Part shown: in pieces, positions 45,782 through 55,911 of the stretch
Numbering within the stretch: position 1 is the first letter of the stretch
How the letters are laid out: each line of letters opens with the position of its first letter
Assembly: GCF_017599305.1 (NCBI RefSeq)
Contig: NZ_JAGFWR010000014.1
Coordinates: 1 to 64,000, forward strand
Source: Micromonospora antibiotica
GTDB taxonomy: Bacteria; Actinomycetota; Actinomycetes; Mycobacteriales; Micromonosporaceae
Length of the DNA: 64,000 nt
Direction: 5' to 3'
Program-made: the position numbers and the translations under genes
Notes under the pieces: generated by a model
Databases searched by the model: none
Told to the model about the DNA's origin: nothing
Seen by the model: the letters and a program-made list of their open reading frames with translations, nothing else

Positions 45782-48700
45782 ATGCAGAATCCAACCGCCT
45801 CCGGCCCCGCCGCGCCCGCCGATGCCGTGTCCGCCCGTGAGCTGCACCGCCGTCTCACCCCGCTGATGTTCCGCGACCAGCGCCGCCTCCAGCGGCGGCT
45901 GGAGGGGGTACGCAAGCTGCGTGACCCGCAGCGGCGCGACGAGGCGCTGATCGAGATCGCCGGCGAGGTGTCCCGGGCGGAGGCCCGGCTGGCCACCCGG
46001 CGGGCCGCCGTGCCGAGCATCACCTATCCGGCGCAGTTGCCGGTCAGCGAGCGGCGCGACGACATCGCCGCCGCGATCCGTGACCACCAGGTGGTGATCG
46101 TTGCCGGGGAGACCGGCTCCGGCAAGACCACCCAGCTGCCCAAGATCTGCCTGGAGTTGGGGCGTGGGATCACCGGGCTGATCGGGCACACCCAGCCCCG
46201 CCGGTTGGCCGCCCGGACGGTCGCCGACCGGATCGCCGAGGAACTCGGCACCGAACTGGGGGACGTGGTCGGCTACAAGGTGCGTTTCACCGACCAGGTG
46301 AGCGACCGCAGCCTGGTCAAGCTGATGACCGACGGCATCCTGCTGGCCGAGTTGCAGACCGACCGGATGCTGCGCCAGTACGACACCCTGATCATCGACG
46401 AGGCGCACGAGCGCAGCCTCAACATCGACTTCATCCTCGGCTACCTGCGGCAGCTGCTCCCCCAGCGTCCCGACCTCAAGGTGGTCATCACCTCGGCGAC
46501 GATCGAGACCGCCCGGTTCGCCGAGCACTTCGCCGACGCCGACGGCCGGCCCGCGCCGATCGTCGAGGTGTCCGGGCGGACGTACCCGGTGGAGGTGCGC
46601 TACCGGCCGTTGGTGGAGGTCGCCGAGGGCGACGAGGACGGGGCCGACGACGAGGAGAACGTCCGCGACCAGATCCAGGCGATCGGCGACGCGGTGCAGG
46701 AGCTGGCCGCCGAGGGGCCGGGCGACATCCTGGTCTTCCTCAGTGGGGAGCGGGAGATCCGGGACACCGCCGAGGCGCTGGGCAAGCTGACCCAGTCGAA
46801 ACGCTCGCTGCTGGGCACCGAGATCCTGCCGCTGTACGCCCGGCTGTCGGCGGCCGAGCAGCACCGGGTCTTCGCCGCCCACCCCGGTCGCCGGGTGGTG
46901 CTCGCCACGAACGTCGCGGAGACCTCGCTGACCGTGCCCGGCATCAAGTACGTGGTGGACCCGGGTTCGGCCCGGATCTCCCGCTACTCCAGCCGGTTGA
47001 AGGTCCAGCGGCTGCCCATCGAGCCGGTTTCCCAGGCGTCGGCCAACCAGCGTAAGGGCCGCTGCGGCCGGACCTCCGACGGTATCTGCATCCGGCTCTA
47101 CGACGAGCAGGACTTCGCCTCCCGGCCGGAGTTCACCGACCCGGAGATCCTGCGCACCAACCTGGCCTCGGTGATCCTCCAGATGACCGCGATCGGCCTC
47201 GGTGACCTCGCCGCGTTCCCGTTCATCGACCCGCCGGACCGGCGCAACGTCACCGACGGGGTCAACCTGCTGCACGAGCTGGGCGCGTTGGACCCGACCG
47301 AGGCCGACCCGGCCAAGCGGCTCACCCCGTTGGGCCGGCGGCTGGCCCAGCTCCCGGTCGACCCCCGGCTGGCCCGGATGGTGATCGAGGGCGAGCGTAA
47401 CGGCTGCGCCACCGAGGTGCTGGTGATCGCCGCCGCGCTGTCGATCCAGGACCCGCGGGAGCGGCCGGCGAAGAAGCAGGCCCAGGCCGACCAGGCGCAC
47501 GCCCGGTTCGCCGACAAGGAATCCGACTTCGTGTCGTTCCTCAACCTGTGGCGTTACCTGCGGGAGCAGCAGCGGGAGCTGTCGTCGAGCGCGTTCCGCC
47601 GGATGTGTCGGGCGGAGTACCTCAACTACCTGCGGGTACGCGAGTGGCAGGACATCGTGGCCCAGTTGCGCCAGGTGCTGCGTACCCCGGAACAGGGTGA
47701 CGGGCGGCGGGGGCGGCGGGGCGCGACGCAGGCCCCGGCCGACGGGGGCCGGCGCGGTCCGGCCGCCGACCTGCCGGAGGAGATCGACACCCCGAAGGTG
47801 CACCAGTCGCTGCTGCCCGGCCTGCTGTCGCACATCGGGCTCAAGGACGCCCAGAAGCACGAGTACCTGGGCGCGCGGGGGGCGAAGTTCGCGGTCTTCC
47901 CCGGCTCGGCGCTGTTCAAGAAGCCGCCGCGCTGGGTGATGGCCGCCGAGCTGGTGGAGACCTCCCGGCTGTGGGGCCGGGTCGCCGGGCGGGTCGAGCC
48001 GGAGTGGGTGGAGCCGCTGGCCCAGCACCTGGTCAAGCGCAGCTACAGCGAGCCGCACTGGGAGAAGAAGCAGGCCGCCGTGATGGCCTACGAGAAGGTC
48101 ACCCTGTACGGCGTCCCGCTGGTCACCTCCCGCAAGATCAACTTCGGGCGGATCGATCCGGCGCTGAGCCGGGAGCTGTTCATCAGGCACGCCCTGGTCG
48201 AGGGGGACTGGCAGACCCACCACCCGTTCTGGCGGGACAACGAGAAGCTCCGCACCGAGATCGAGGAGCTGGAGAACCGGGCCCGCCGCCGGGACATCCT
48301 GGTCGACGACGAGAGCATCTTCGCCTTCTACGACCAGCGCATCCCCGCCGACGTGGTCTCCGGGCGACACTTCGACGCCTGGTGGAAGAAGGCCCGGCAC
48401 GAGCAACCCGACCTGCTCACCCTCACCCGGGAGGTGCTGGTCAACGCCGGGCGTGGCGGGGTCGACGAGGCCGACTTCCCGGACGAGTGGCGGGCCGACG
48501 GGGTGACCCTGCCGCTGACGTACACGTTCGACCCGACCGCGCCCACCGACGGCGTCACCGTCGACATCCCGCTGCCGCTGCTCAACCAGGTGCCGGCGGA
48601 GAGTTTCGACTGGCAGGTGCCGGGGCTGCGCGAGGAGCTGGTGATCGCGTTGATCCGGTCGCTGCCCAAGCCGATCCGGCGCAACTTCGTCCCGGTGCCG

Positions 48701-49837
48701 GACCACGCCCGCGCGGCGCTGGCCGCGATCACCCCCGGTGCGGAGCCGCTGCTGGACGCGCTCAGCCGGCAGCTGCGCCGGATGACCGGGGTGACCGTCC
48801 CCCGGGAGGCGTGGGAGCCGGCGAAGCTGCCGCCGCACCTGCGGGTGACGTTCCGGGTGATCGGTGACGCCGACAAGCCGGTCGCCGAGGGCAAGGACCT
48901 GCCGGCCCTGCAACGCCAGCTCCGCCAGGAGGTACGCCAGGTGGTGGCCGCCGCCGCACCGGAGGTGGCCCGGACCGGGCTGACCGGGTGGACCATCGGC
49001 ACCCTGCCGCGCACCATCGAGCAGGTCCGGGCCGGCTACGCGGTGACCGCCTATCCGGCGCTGGTCGACGAGGGTACGACGGTCGGGGTGAAGGTCTTCG
49101 ACTCCGAGGCGGAGCAGGCCGCCGCACACTGGGCGGGCACCCGGCGGTTGTTGCGGCTGACCGTGCCGTCACCGGCGCAGTTCCTGCAGGGGCGGCTGAG
49201 CAACGAGGCGAAGCTGGCGTTGAGCCGCAACCCGCACGGCGGGGTGCAGCAGCTCATCGCCGACGCCGCCGGGGCCGCCATCGACAAGCTGATCGCCGAC
49301 GCGGGCGGGCCGGCCTGGGACGCCGACGGCTTCGCCGCCCTGCGCGACCGGGTCCGCGCCGACCTGGTCGACACGGTGGTGGAGGTGATGGGCCGGGTCC
49401 GTCAGGTGCTCGCCGCCGCGTACGCGGTGGAGCAGCGGCTCGGCGCGACCCGCAACCTGGCCGTGGTGGCCGCCCTGGCCGACCTGCGCCAGCAGCTCAC
49501 CGGCCTGGTGCACGACGGTTTCGTCACCGAGACCGGCTACGCGCGCCTGCCCGACCTGCTGCGCTACCTGACCGCGATGGAACGCCGGCTGGACCGGCTG
49601 ACCGCCAACCCGCAGCGGGACAAGTCCCAGCAGGACCGGATCGCCACGGTGCAGAAGGAGTACCGGGACCTGGTGGCCGGGCTGCCCCCGGCCCGCCGCG
49701 CCTCGGCCCCGGTGCGGCAGATCCGCTGGATGATCGAGGAGTTGCGGGTGAACGTCTTCGCGCAGGCCCTCGGCACCCCCTATCCGGTCTCCGAGCAGCG
49801 CATCTACCGCGCGATGGACGACGCCGAGGGGCGCTGA
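45782..49837 (+). CDS. hrpA: ATP-dependent RNA helicase HrpA
   Basis: A 1351-residue DEAH-box helicase, close to the family's about 1300. Motifs: VIVAGETGSGKTTQLPK (I), TQPRRLAARTVADRIAEEL (Ia), LIIDEAHERSLNIDFILGYL (II), ITSATIETARF (III), ATNVAETSLTVPGIKYVVDPG (V) and SANQRKGRCGRTSDGICIRLY (VI). Then come the HA2 and OB-fold regions, an internal Arg/Gly-rich insert (about 638-662) and the HrpA-specific C-terminal domain. E. coli HrpA rescues stalled ribosomes on mRNA. ATG 45782 lies 20 bp after the minisatellite and lacks a clear ribosome site. Its stop abuts the stop of the convergent LysR gene. Confidence 0.94.
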   Translation: MQNPTASGPAAPADAVSARELHRRLTPLMFRDQRRLQRRLEGVRKLRDPQRRDEALIEIAGEVSRAEARLATRRAAVPSITYPAQLPVSERRDDIAAAIRDHQVVIVAGETGSGKTTQLPKICLELGRGITGLIGHTQPRRLAARTVADRIAEELGTELGDVVGYKVRFTDQVSDRSLVKLMTDGILLAELQTDRMLRQYDTLIIDEAHERSLNIDFILGYLRQLLPQRPDLKVVITSATIETARFAEHFADADGRPAPIVEVSGRTYPVEVRYRPLVEVAEGDEDGADDEENVRDQIQAIGDAVQELAAEGPGDILVFLSGEREIRDTAEALGKLTQSKRSLLGTEILPLYARLSAAEQHRVFAAHPGRRVVLATNVAETSLTVPGIKYVVDPGSARISRYSSRLKVQRLPIEPVSQASANQRKGRCGRTSDGICIRLYDEQDFASRPEFTDPEILRTNLASVILQMTAIGLGDLAAFPFIDPPDRRNVTDGVNLLHELGALDPTEADPAKRLTPLGRRLAQLPVDPRLARMVIEGERNGCATEVLVIAAALSIQDPRERPAKKQAQADQAHARFADKESDFVSFLNLWRYLREQQRELSSSAFRRMCRAEYLNYLRVREWQDIVAQLRQVLRTPEQGDGRRGRRGATQAPADGGRRGPAADLPEEIDTPKVHQSLLPGLLSHIGLKDAQKHEYLGARGAKFAVFPGSALFKKPPRWVMAAELVETSRLWGRVAGRVEPEWVEPLAQHLVKRSYSEPHWEKKQAAVMAYEKVTLYGVPLVTSRKINFGRIDPALSRELFIRHALVEGDWQTHHPFWRDNEKLRTEIEELENRARRRDILVDDESIFAFYDQRIPADVVSGRHFDAWWKKARHEQPDLLTLTREVLVNAGRGGVDEADFPDEWRADGVTLPLTYTFDPTAPTDGVTVDIPLPLLNQVPAESFDWQVPGLREELVIALIRSLPKPIRRNFVPVPDHARAALAAITPGAEPLLDALSRQLRRMTGVTVPREAWEPAKLPPHLRVTFRVIGDADKPVAEGKDLPALQRQLRQEVRQVVAAAAPEVARTGLTGWTIGTLPRTIEQVRAGYAVTAYPALVDEGTTVGVKVFDSEAEQAAAHWAGTRRLLRLTVPSPAQFLQGRLSNEAKLALSRNPHGGVQQLIADAAGAAIDKLIADAGGPAWDADGFAALRDRVRADLVDTVVEVMGRVRQVLAAAYAVEQRLGATRNLAVVAALADLRQQLTGLVHDGFVTETGYARLPDLLRYLTAMERRLDRLTANPQRDKSQQDRIATVQKEYRDLVAGLPPARRASAPVRQIRWMIEELRVNVFAQALGTPYPVSEQRIYRAMDDAEGR

Positions 49838-50776
49838 TCAGGGCAGCGGTTCCACGCCGGGCGGCAGGTCGCTGGTGCTGGTGGCCGCGTGCACGTAGTC
49901 GAGCAGGATGCGGCGCAGCTCCCGCCCGGCGTGGGTGGGCACCACGTCGCGGCGGCGGGCCACCGCGATGGTCCGGCGCACCCCGGGCGGGGCGAGCCGG
50001 GTGACCCGGATGCCGGGGCGGCGGCTGACCACGATGCCCGGCACCAGGGCGATGCCCAGGCCGGCCTCGACGAAGCTGAGCACGGCGTCCATCTCGCCGC
50101 CGTCGACCGAGAAGGTGGGCTCGAAGCCGGCCTCCCGGCACGCCTGGATGGTGGCGTCGCGCAGGTCGTAGCCCTCGCGGAACATCACCAGCGGTTGGTC
50201 GCGCAGGTCGGTGATCCGCAACTCGCCGCTGACCAGGGCGGCGGGCAGCGGCTCCACCGAGGCGATCACCAGGCTCTCCCGCAGGATCGGGTCGACCCGC
50301 AGCCCGGGGTCGGCCCCCTGCGCGGGCATGATGATCAGGGCGAGGTCGAGGTCGCCGCGCAGCAGGTCGCGGACCAGGTCCTGCGAGCCGCCCTCCTCGA
50401 CCCGCAGGTCGACGGCGGGGTGGGCGTCGCGGAACCGGCGCAGCACCGGTGGGGCGAGCGAGGTGGCCAGGCTGGGGGTGGCCCCGAGCCGGACCCGGCC
50501 CCGGCGCAGGCCGACCAGTTCCTGCACCTCCCGGGTGGCGGTGTCGACGTCGGCGAGGATGCGCTTGGCCAACGGCAGCAGCACCTCACCGGCGGCGGTG
50601 AGGGCGATGTTGCCGCGTACCCGCTCGAACAGGGGGGCGCCGAGGGCGGTCTCCAGAGCGTGAACTTGCTTACTCAACGACGGCTGGGTTATGCCGACGA
50701 GGTCGGCGGCTTGGGTGAAATGTCGTACTTCAGCCACTGCGACGAAGTACCTCAGCTGATGGAGCTGCATCTTCAT
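49838..50776 (-). CDS. LysR family transcriptional regulator
   Basis: A 312-residue LysR protein. N-terminal winged helix (residues 1-65: LHQLRYFVAVAEVRHFTQAADLVGITQPSLSKQVHALETALGAPLFER) and a two-lobed effector domain (about 95-300). It is divergent from sdhCAB with about 70 bp between, the classic position for a LysR regulator of the neighbouring operon; a carboxylate effector is plausible but inferred. ATG 50776 or ATG 50770 are both possible. Its stop codon directly abuts the hrpA stop. Confidence 0.92.
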   Translation of the reverse strand: MKMQLHQLRYFVAVAEVRHFTQAADLVGITQPSLSKQVHALETALGAPLFERVRGNIALTAAGEVLLPLAKRILADVDTATREVQELVGLRRGRVRLGATPSLATSLAPPVLRRFRDAHPAVDLRVEEGGSQDLVRDLLRGDLDLALIIMPAQGADPGLRVDPILRESLVIASVEPLPAALVSGELRITDLRDQPLVMFREGYDLRDATIQACREAGFEPTFSVDGGEMDAVLSFVEAGLGIALVPGIVVSRRPGIRVTRLAPPGVRRTIAVARRRDVVPTHAGRELRRILLDYVHAATSTSDLPPGVEPLP

Positions 50777-50810
50777 AGCTTATGGCTATCGAGACTGCGA
50801 GGTCGATGCA

Positions 50811-50840
50811 TTGGACGACTGATTGCAGGGCTCCTAGCGT
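50811..50840 (+). promoter_or_regulatory. sdhCAB promoter, probably giving a leaderless mRNA
   Basis: TTGGAC (50811-50816) and TAGCGT (50835-50840) are spaced 18 bp. Only seven bases follow the -10 box before GTG 50848, the typical layout for leaderless transcripts in actinobacteria. No Shine-Dalgarno precedes the start. LysR sites should lie just upstream. Confidence 0.55.
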
Positions 50841-50847
50841 CGGTCAG

Positions 50848-51537
50848 GTGGTAATCACGAAAACTCGGTCGCCCATCCGCTCGAACGTCGGCCTCAAGGC
50901 CGTCATGGCGGTGACGGGCATCATGCTCGTGCTGTTCCTCGTCGCCCACATGCTCGGCAACCTCAAGGTGTTCACCGGCGAGACCTCGTTCGACCACTAC
51001 GCGCACTGGCTGCGCGACATCGGCAAGCCGCTGCTGCCCGGGGTCTGGTTCCTGTGGATCCTGCGCACCGCGCTGGTGGTGGCCGTACTCGGGCACATCT
51101 GGGCGGCGACCGTGCTGGCCGTCCGGGCCCGCGCCGCCCGCCCGGTGCGCTACGCCCACCGCAAGAAGGTCCAGGGCAGCTACGCCGCGCGCACCATGCG
51201 CTGGGGCGGCGTGATCATCCTGCTCTTCGTGATCTACCACATCCTGGACCTGACCACCGGCACCCTCAACCCGGTCGGCGACGCCAGCAACCCGTACGGC
51301 AACGTGGTCGCCGACTTCGCCCCGGACCGCTGGTACGTGACGCTGTTCTACACGCTGGCGATCGTCACCGTCGGCTTCCACCTGCGGCACGGGGTGTTCT
51401 CCGCGTTGCGCAGCCTCGGCCAGCAGACCCCCCGGGGCGAGCGCCGGGCCCGTACCGCCGCGCTGGTCTTCGCCGTCGTGCTCTGCGCCGGCTACCTGGT
51501 GGTCCCGTTCGCCGTACTCACCGGATTGGTGTCCTGA
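50848..51537 (+). CDS. sdhC: Succinate dehydrogenase cytochrome b subunit
   Basis: A 229-residue membrane subunit with five helices, the single-polypeptide diheme type (as in Bacillus SdhC or Wolinella FrdC). Heme-ligand histidines are in [45 protein letters not shown] and [13 protein letters not shown]. It anchors SdhAB and passes electrons to quinone. GTG 50848 is chosen over ATG 50782, which would leave only five bases to the divergent LysR start and cover the promoter. One base separates it from sdhA. Confidence 0.92.
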   Translation: MVITKTRSPIRSNVGLKAVMAVTGIMLVLFLVAHMLGNLKVFTGETSFDHYAHWLRDIGKPLLPGVWFLWILRTALVVAVLGHIWAATVLAVRARAARPVRYAHRKKVQGSYAARTMRWGGVIILLFVIYHILDLTTGTLNPVGDASNPYGNVVADFAPDRWYVTLFYTLAIVTVGFHLRHGVFSALRSLGQQTPRGERRARTAALVFAVVLCAGYLVVPFAVLTGLVS

Positions 51538-51538
51538 C

Positions 51539-53476
51539 ATGGAACTCTTCACCGAGGGCGAGCCGATCGCCGACACGAAGGCTCCCGACGGCCCCGTCGA
51601 GAAGCGCTGGGAGACCCGCCGCTTCGAGGCCAAGCTGGTCAACCCGGCGAACCGGCGCAAGATGACGGTGATCGTGGTCGGCACCGGCCTGGCCGGTGGC
51701 TCCGCCGCCGCCACCCTCGCCGAGCAGGGCTACCAGGTCCGCAGCTACTGCTACCAGGACAGCCCGCGCCGGGCACACTCGATCGCCGCGCAGGGCGGCA
51801 TCAACGCCGCCAAGAACTACCGCAACGACGGCGACTCGGTGCACCGGCTCTTCTACGACACCGTCAAGGGCGGCGACTTCCGCTCCCGCGAGTCGAACGT
51901 GCACCGGCTCGCCGAGGTGTCGGTCAACATCATCGACCAGTGCGTCGCCCAGGGCGTCCCGTTCGCCCGCGAGTACGGCGGGCTGCTGGACACCCGCTCC
52001 TTCGGCGGCGCACAGGTGCAGCGCACCTTCTACGCCCGGGGCCAGACGGGCCAGCAGCTGCTGCTCGGCGCGTACCAGGCGCTGGAGCGGCAGATCGGCC
52101 TGGGCAACGTGGAGATGCACACCCGCCACGAGATGCTGGAACTGGTCGTGGTGGACGGCCGGGCCCGGGGCATCGTGGTGCGGGACATGGTCACCGGTGA
52201 GATCAGCACCGAGATGGCCGACGCGGTGGTGCTCGCCTCCGGCGGCTACGGCAACGTCTTCTACCTCTCCACCAACGCCAAGGGCTGCAACGTCACCGCC
52301 TCCTGGCGGGCGCACCGCAAGGGCGCGTACTTCGCCAACCCCTGCTACACCCAGATCCACCCGACCTGCATCCCGGTCTCCGGCGACCACCAGTCCAAGC
52401 TGACCCTGATGAGCGAGTCGCTGCGCAACGACGGCCGGGTCTGGGTGCCGCAGAACAAGGACGACGACCGCGCCCCCCGGGACATTCCCGAGGACGAGCG
52501 GGACTACTACCTGGAGCGGATCTACCCGTCGTTCGGCAACCTGGTCCCCCGGGACATCGCCTCCCGGGCCGCCAAGAACGTCTGCGACGAGGGCCGGGGC
52601 GTCGGGCCGACCAAGCTCGGGGTCTACCTCGACTTCTCCGACGCGATCGACCGGCTCGGCCGCAAGGCCATCGAGGCCAAGTACGGCAACCTGTTCGAGA
52701 TGTACGAGCGGATCACCGGCGAGGACCCGTACCAGGTGCCGATGCGGATCTACCCGGCCGTGCACTACACGATGGGCGGGCTGTGGGTCGACTACGACCT
52801 CCAGTCGACCATCCCCGGCCTGTTCGTCATCGGTGAGGCCAACTTCTCCGACCACGGCGCGAACCGGCTCGGCGCGTCGGCACTGATGCAGGGCCTGGCC
52901 GACGGCTACTTCGTGCTGCCCACCACGATCGCCCACTACCTGGCGTCCGGACCCCGGGAGAAGGTCGACGCCAGCCACCCGGCGGCGGTGCAGGCCCGGC
53001 GCGAGGTGGAGGACCGGATCGCCCGGCTGCTGGCCGTGAACGGCGACCGGACGGTGGACTCGTTCCACCGGGAGCTAGGTCAGATCATGTGGGAGCACTG
53101 CGGCATGGAGCGCTCCGAGGCCGGGCTGCGCAAGGCCATCGACGAGATCCGGGCGCTGCGCGAACAGTTCTGGCAGCGGGTCCGGGTGCCGGGCGACGGC
53201 GAAGGGCTCAACCAGTCGCTGGAGAAGGCCGGCCGGGTGGCCGACTTCTTCGAGCTGGCCGAGCTGATGTGCATCGACGCCCTGCACCGCGAGGAGTCCT
53301 GCGGCGGCCACTTCCGGGCCGAGCACCAGACCCCCGACGGTGAGGCGCAGCGCGACGACGACCGGTTCGCCTACGTGGCGGCCTGGGAGTTCACCGGCAC
53401 CGGTGAGCCGGCCGTGCTGCACAAGGAAGACCTGAAGTTCGAGTACGTCCACCCCACGCAGCGGAGCTACAAGTGA
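51539..53476 (+). CDS. sdhA: Succinate dehydrogenase/fumarate reductase flavoprotein subunit
   Basis: A 645-residue FAD subunit. FAD-binding: [24 protein letters not shown]; the covalent-flavin His lies in [38 protein letters not shown]. Substrate site: [30 protein letters not shown] and PVRI-like [54 protein letters not shown]. Length and style match the Bacillus/actinobacterial type. It oxidises succinate to fumarate in the TCA cycle. Its stop overlaps sdhB (GTGA). Confidence 0.95.
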   Translation: MELFTEGEPIADTKAPDGPVEKRWETRRFEAKLVNPANRRKMTVIVVGTGLAGGSAAATLAEQGYQVRSYCYQDSPRRAHSIAAQGGINAAKNYRNDGDSVHRLFYDTVKGGDFRSRESNVHRLAEVSVNIIDQCVAQGVPFAREYGGLLDTRSFGGAQVQRTFYARGQTGQQLLLGAYQALERQIGLGNVEMHTRHEMLELVVVDGRARGIVVRDMVTGEISTEMADAVVLASGGYGNVFYLSTNAKGCNVTASWRAHRKGAYFANPCYTQIHPTCIPVSGDHQSKLTLMSESLRNDGRVWVPQNKDDDRAPRDIPEDERDYYLERIYPSFGNLVPRDIASRAAKNVCDEGRGVGPTKLGVYLDFSDAIDRLGRKAIEAKYGNLFEMYERITGEDPYQVPMRIYPAVHYTMGGLWVDYDLQSTIPGLFVIGEANFSDHGANRLGASALMQGLADGYFVLPTTIAHYLASGPREKVDASHPAAVQARREVEDRIARLLAVNGDRTVDSFHRELGQIMWEHCGMERSEAGLRKAIDEIRALREQFWQRVRVPGDGEGLNQSLEKAGRVADFFELAELMCIDALHREESCGGHFRAEHQTPDGEAQRDDDRFAYVAAWEFTGTGEPAVLHKEDLKFEYVHPTQRSYK

Positions 53477-54234
53477 ACCTGACCCTGCGCATCTGGCGTC
53501 AGTCCGGCCCCCAGGACAAGGGGCGGATGGTGACCTACCCGGTCGACGACGTCTCCCCCGACATGTCGTTCCTGGAGATGCTCGACGTGCTCAACGAGCG
53601 GCTGATCCTCTCCGGGGAGGAGCCGGTCGCGTTCGACCACGACTGCCGCGAGGGCATCTGCGGCATGTGCGGCCTGATGATCAACGGGGACGCGCACGGC
53701 CCGCAGCGCGGCACCACCGCCTGCCAACTGCACATGCGGCAGTTCAAAGACGGCGAGACGATCGACATCGAGCCGTGGCGGGCCCGCGCGTTCCCGGTGA
53801 TCAAGGACCTGGTGGTCAACCGGAACGCCTTCGACAAGATCATCGCGGCCGGTGGCTACATCACCGCGCCGACCGGCAGCGCCCCCGAGGCGCACGCCGC
53901 CCCGGTGGCCAAGGCCAACGCCGACGCGGCTTTCGAATCCGCCGCCTGCATCGGCTGCGGGGCCTGCGTGGCGGCCTGCCCCAACGGCTCCGGCATGCTC
54001 TTCACCGCCGCCAAGGTCACCCAGCTGTCGCTGCTGCCGCAGGGCCAACCGGAGCGCTACACCCGGGTGATCGGCATGGTCGACGCGCACGACGAGGCCG
54101 GCTTCGGCGGCTGCACCAACGCCGGCGAGTGCACCGCGGTCTGCCCCAAGGGCATCCCGCTGAACACCATCGGCCGGCTCAACCGGGACTACCTCACCGC
54201 CACCGCCAAGCGCGGCGACACCCCCGGTTCCTGA
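53473..54234 (+). CDS. sdhB: Succinate dehydrogenase iron-sulfur subunit
   Basis: A 253-residue electron-transfer subunit. Cluster ligands are all present: [2Fe-2S] in [15 protein letters not shown]...TTAC, [4Fe-4S] in [12 protein letters not shown] and [3Fe-4S] in [16 protein letters not shown]. It conducts electrons from SdhA to the hemes in SdhC. GTG 53473 overlaps the sdhA stop by four bases. The operon ends at the hairpin at 54272-54308. Confidence 0.95.
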   Translation: MNLTLRIWRQSGPQDKGRMVTYPVDDVSPDMSFLEMLDVLNERLILSGEEPVAFDHDCREGICGMCGLMINGDAHGPQRGTTACQLHMRQFKDGETIDIEPWRARAFPVIKDLVVNRNAFDKIIAAGGYITAPTGSAPEAHAAPVAKANADAAFESAACIGCGACVAACPNGSGMLFTAAKVTQLSLLPQGQPERYTRVIGMVDAHDEAGFGGCTNAGECTAVCPKGIPLNTIGRLNRDYLTATAKRGDTPGS

Positions 54235-54271
54235 CCCCGCCGACGGTCCGACCGGCCGCCTCCGGACCCTC

Positions 54272-54308
54272 CGACCGCCGCACCCCCGACCGAGGGGTGC
54301 GGCGGTCG
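54272..54308 (+). terminator. Terminator of sdhCAB
   Basis: Perfect 15-bp arms (CGACCGCCGCACCCC and complement) around CGACCGA, 37 bp after the sdhB stop. No T-tail. Confidence 0.7.
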
Positions 54309-54439
54309 CTCCGTCCCGCCCCCACGCCTCCGCCCCCCACGCCCCGCACCCAGCGCGCCCCACGCTGCGGGCCCCACGCCCGCGCTACGGGCCCCGCGCC
54401 CCGCGCCCCGCGCCCCGCGCTGCGGGCTGCGGGCTGCGG

Positions 54440-54499
54440 GCTCGATCCTGGATGTAGTGGCCTCCGCACGCCGTGAGGCCACTACATCCAGGATCGAGC
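54440..54499. repeat. Dispersed palindrome family, copy 3
   Basis: A perfect palindrome with 25-nt arms: GCTCGATCCTGGATGTAGTG plus GCCTC (54440-54464) and complement (54475-54499) around CGCACGCCGT. A CGCGATCAC flank follows, as in the other copies (GTGATCTT). Compared with copy 1 the arm differs at two positions, and both are matched by compensating changes in the opposite arm. Confidence 0.88.
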
Positions 54500-54553
54500 G
54501 CGATCACGACGGAGACCGGGGACGACCACGGGCAAGGACCGAGAACGATCACG

Positions 54554-54620
54554 GCAGGGGCAGGGGCAGGAGCAGGAGCAGAAGCAGGAGCCGAGGCAGG
54601 GGCAGGGGCAGGGGCAGGGG
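54554..54620. repeat. GCAGGG/GCAGGA hexanucleotide microsatellite
   Basis: About ten imperfect copies of a six-base unit (GCAGGG, GCAGGA, GCAGAA). The array is flanked on both sides by ACGATCACGG (54545-54554 and 54621-54630). Non-coding, between palindrome copy 3 and the alcohol dehydrogenase gene. Confidence 0.8.
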
Positions 54621-54726
54621 ACGATCACGGCTCGGTGGGCCGCCGACCTTGGCTGGCCGGTGGCCGGTTCAAGCTTCCCCGCTCGGGTAGCAGACCCCTC
54701 GACGGCACGGAGAGGGGACAGCAGCG

Positions 54727-55911
54727 ATGAAGGCACTGACCTGGCACGGCAAGCGCGACGTCCGGGTGGACGAGGTCCCGGACCCCCGGATCGAGGAGCC
54801 GACGGACGCGATCGTCCGGATCACCTCGACCGCGATCTGCGGCTCCGACCTGCACCTGTACGAGGTGCTCGGGCCGTACCTGAAGCCCGGTGACATCCTC
54901 GGGCACGAGCCGATGGGCGTCGTCGAGGAGGTCGGCTCCGGGGTGACCCGGCTCAAGCCCGGCGACCGGGTGGTCGTCCCGTTCAACATCGCCTGCGGGC
55001 ACTGCTGGATGTGCGAGCGGCAGCTTTTCGCCCAGTGCGAGACGACCCAGGTGACCGCCGAGGGCAAAGGCGCGTCGCTGTTCGGCTACACCTCCCTCTA
55101 CGGTTCGGTCCCCGGTGGGCAGGCCGAGTACCTGCGGGTCCCGCAGGCGCAGTTCGGCCCGATCGTCATCCCGCAGACCGGGGCCGACGAGCGCTACCTG
55201 TACCTCAGCGACATCCTGCCCACCGCCTGGCAGGCGGTGAAGTACGCCGACACCCCGCCCGGTGGCACCCTGGCCGTGTTCGGCCTCGGCCCGGTCGGGC
55301 AGTTCTGCGCCCGGATCGGCCGGCACCTCGGCGCGGGCCGGGTGATCGGGCTGGACCTGGTGCCCGAGCGGCTGGAGATGGCCCGCCGGCACGGCATCGA
55401 GACGCTCGACGTCAGCCAGCTCGACGACGTGCCCGGCGCGCTGGTCGACCTGGTCGACGGGCGCGGCCCGGACGCGGTGATCGACGCGGTCGGGATGGAG
55501 TCGCACGGCTCCACCAGCGGCAAGCTGGCCCAGCACGCCGCCGGGCTGCTGCCGGACAAGCTGGCCGAGAAGATGATCGACAAGGTGGGTGTGGACCGGT
55601 TGACCGTGCTCAAGGCCGCCCTCAAGGCGGTGCGACGCGGCGGCACCGTCTCGATCTCCGGGGTGTACGGCGGCGAGGTGGACCCGATGCCGCTGATGGA
55701 GATGTTCGACCGGGGCATCCAACTGCGGATGGGTCAGTGCCACGTACGCCGGTGGACCGACGAGATCCTGCCGCTGCTGTCCGGCGACGACGACCCGCTG
55801 GGCGTGGAGGACCTGCGGACCCACCGGGTGCCGCTGGTGGACGCGCCGAAGGCGTACGAGATGTTCCAGAAGAAGGAGGACGGCTGCGTCAAGGTCGTGT
55901 TGGCTCCGTGA
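54727..55911 (+). CDS. Zinc-dependent alcohol dehydrogenase (formaldehyde-dehydrogenase-like branch)
   Basis: A 394-residue medium-chain dehydrogenase. Catalytic zinc site: AICGSDLHLYE (Cys), GHEPMGVVEEVGSG (His-Glu). Structural zinc: CGHCWMCERQLFAQC, four cysteines. NAD-binding: LAVFGLGPVGQFCARIGRHLGAGRVIGLD. The insert EGKGASLFGYTSLYGSVPGGQAEYLRVPQAQFGPIVIP is typical of the glutathione-independent formaldehyde-dehydrogenase-like group. The substrate is not certain. A GGAGAGGGG lies upstream. Its stop overlaps the SDR start by four bases. Confidence 0.9.
   Translation: MKALTWHGKRDVRVDEVPDPRIEEPTDAIVRITSTAICGSDLHLYEVLGPYLKPGDILGHEPMGVVEEVGSGVTRLKPGDRVVVPFNIACGHCWMCERQLFAQCETTQVTAEGKGASLFGYTSLYGSVPGGQAEYLRVPQAQFGPIVIPQTGADERYLYLSDILPTAWQAVKYADTPPGGTLAVFGLGPVGQFCARIGRHLGAGRVIGLDLVPERLEMARRHGIETLDVSQLDDVPGALVDLVDGRGPDAVIDAVGMESHGSTSGKLAQHAAGLLPDKLAEKMIDKVGVDRLTVLKAALKAVRRGGTVSISGVYGGEVDPMPLMEMFDRGIQLRMGQCHVRRWTDEILPLLSGDDDPLGVEDLRTHRVPLVDAPKAYEMFQKKEDGCVKVVLAP

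Noticed and set aside
45656-49129. 1157-codon open frame antisense to hrpA
   Set aside because: It is a mirror of the GC-biased hrpA frame, has no recognisable domain, and consists of Arg/Gly/His/Gln/Val-rich text typical of antisense shadows.
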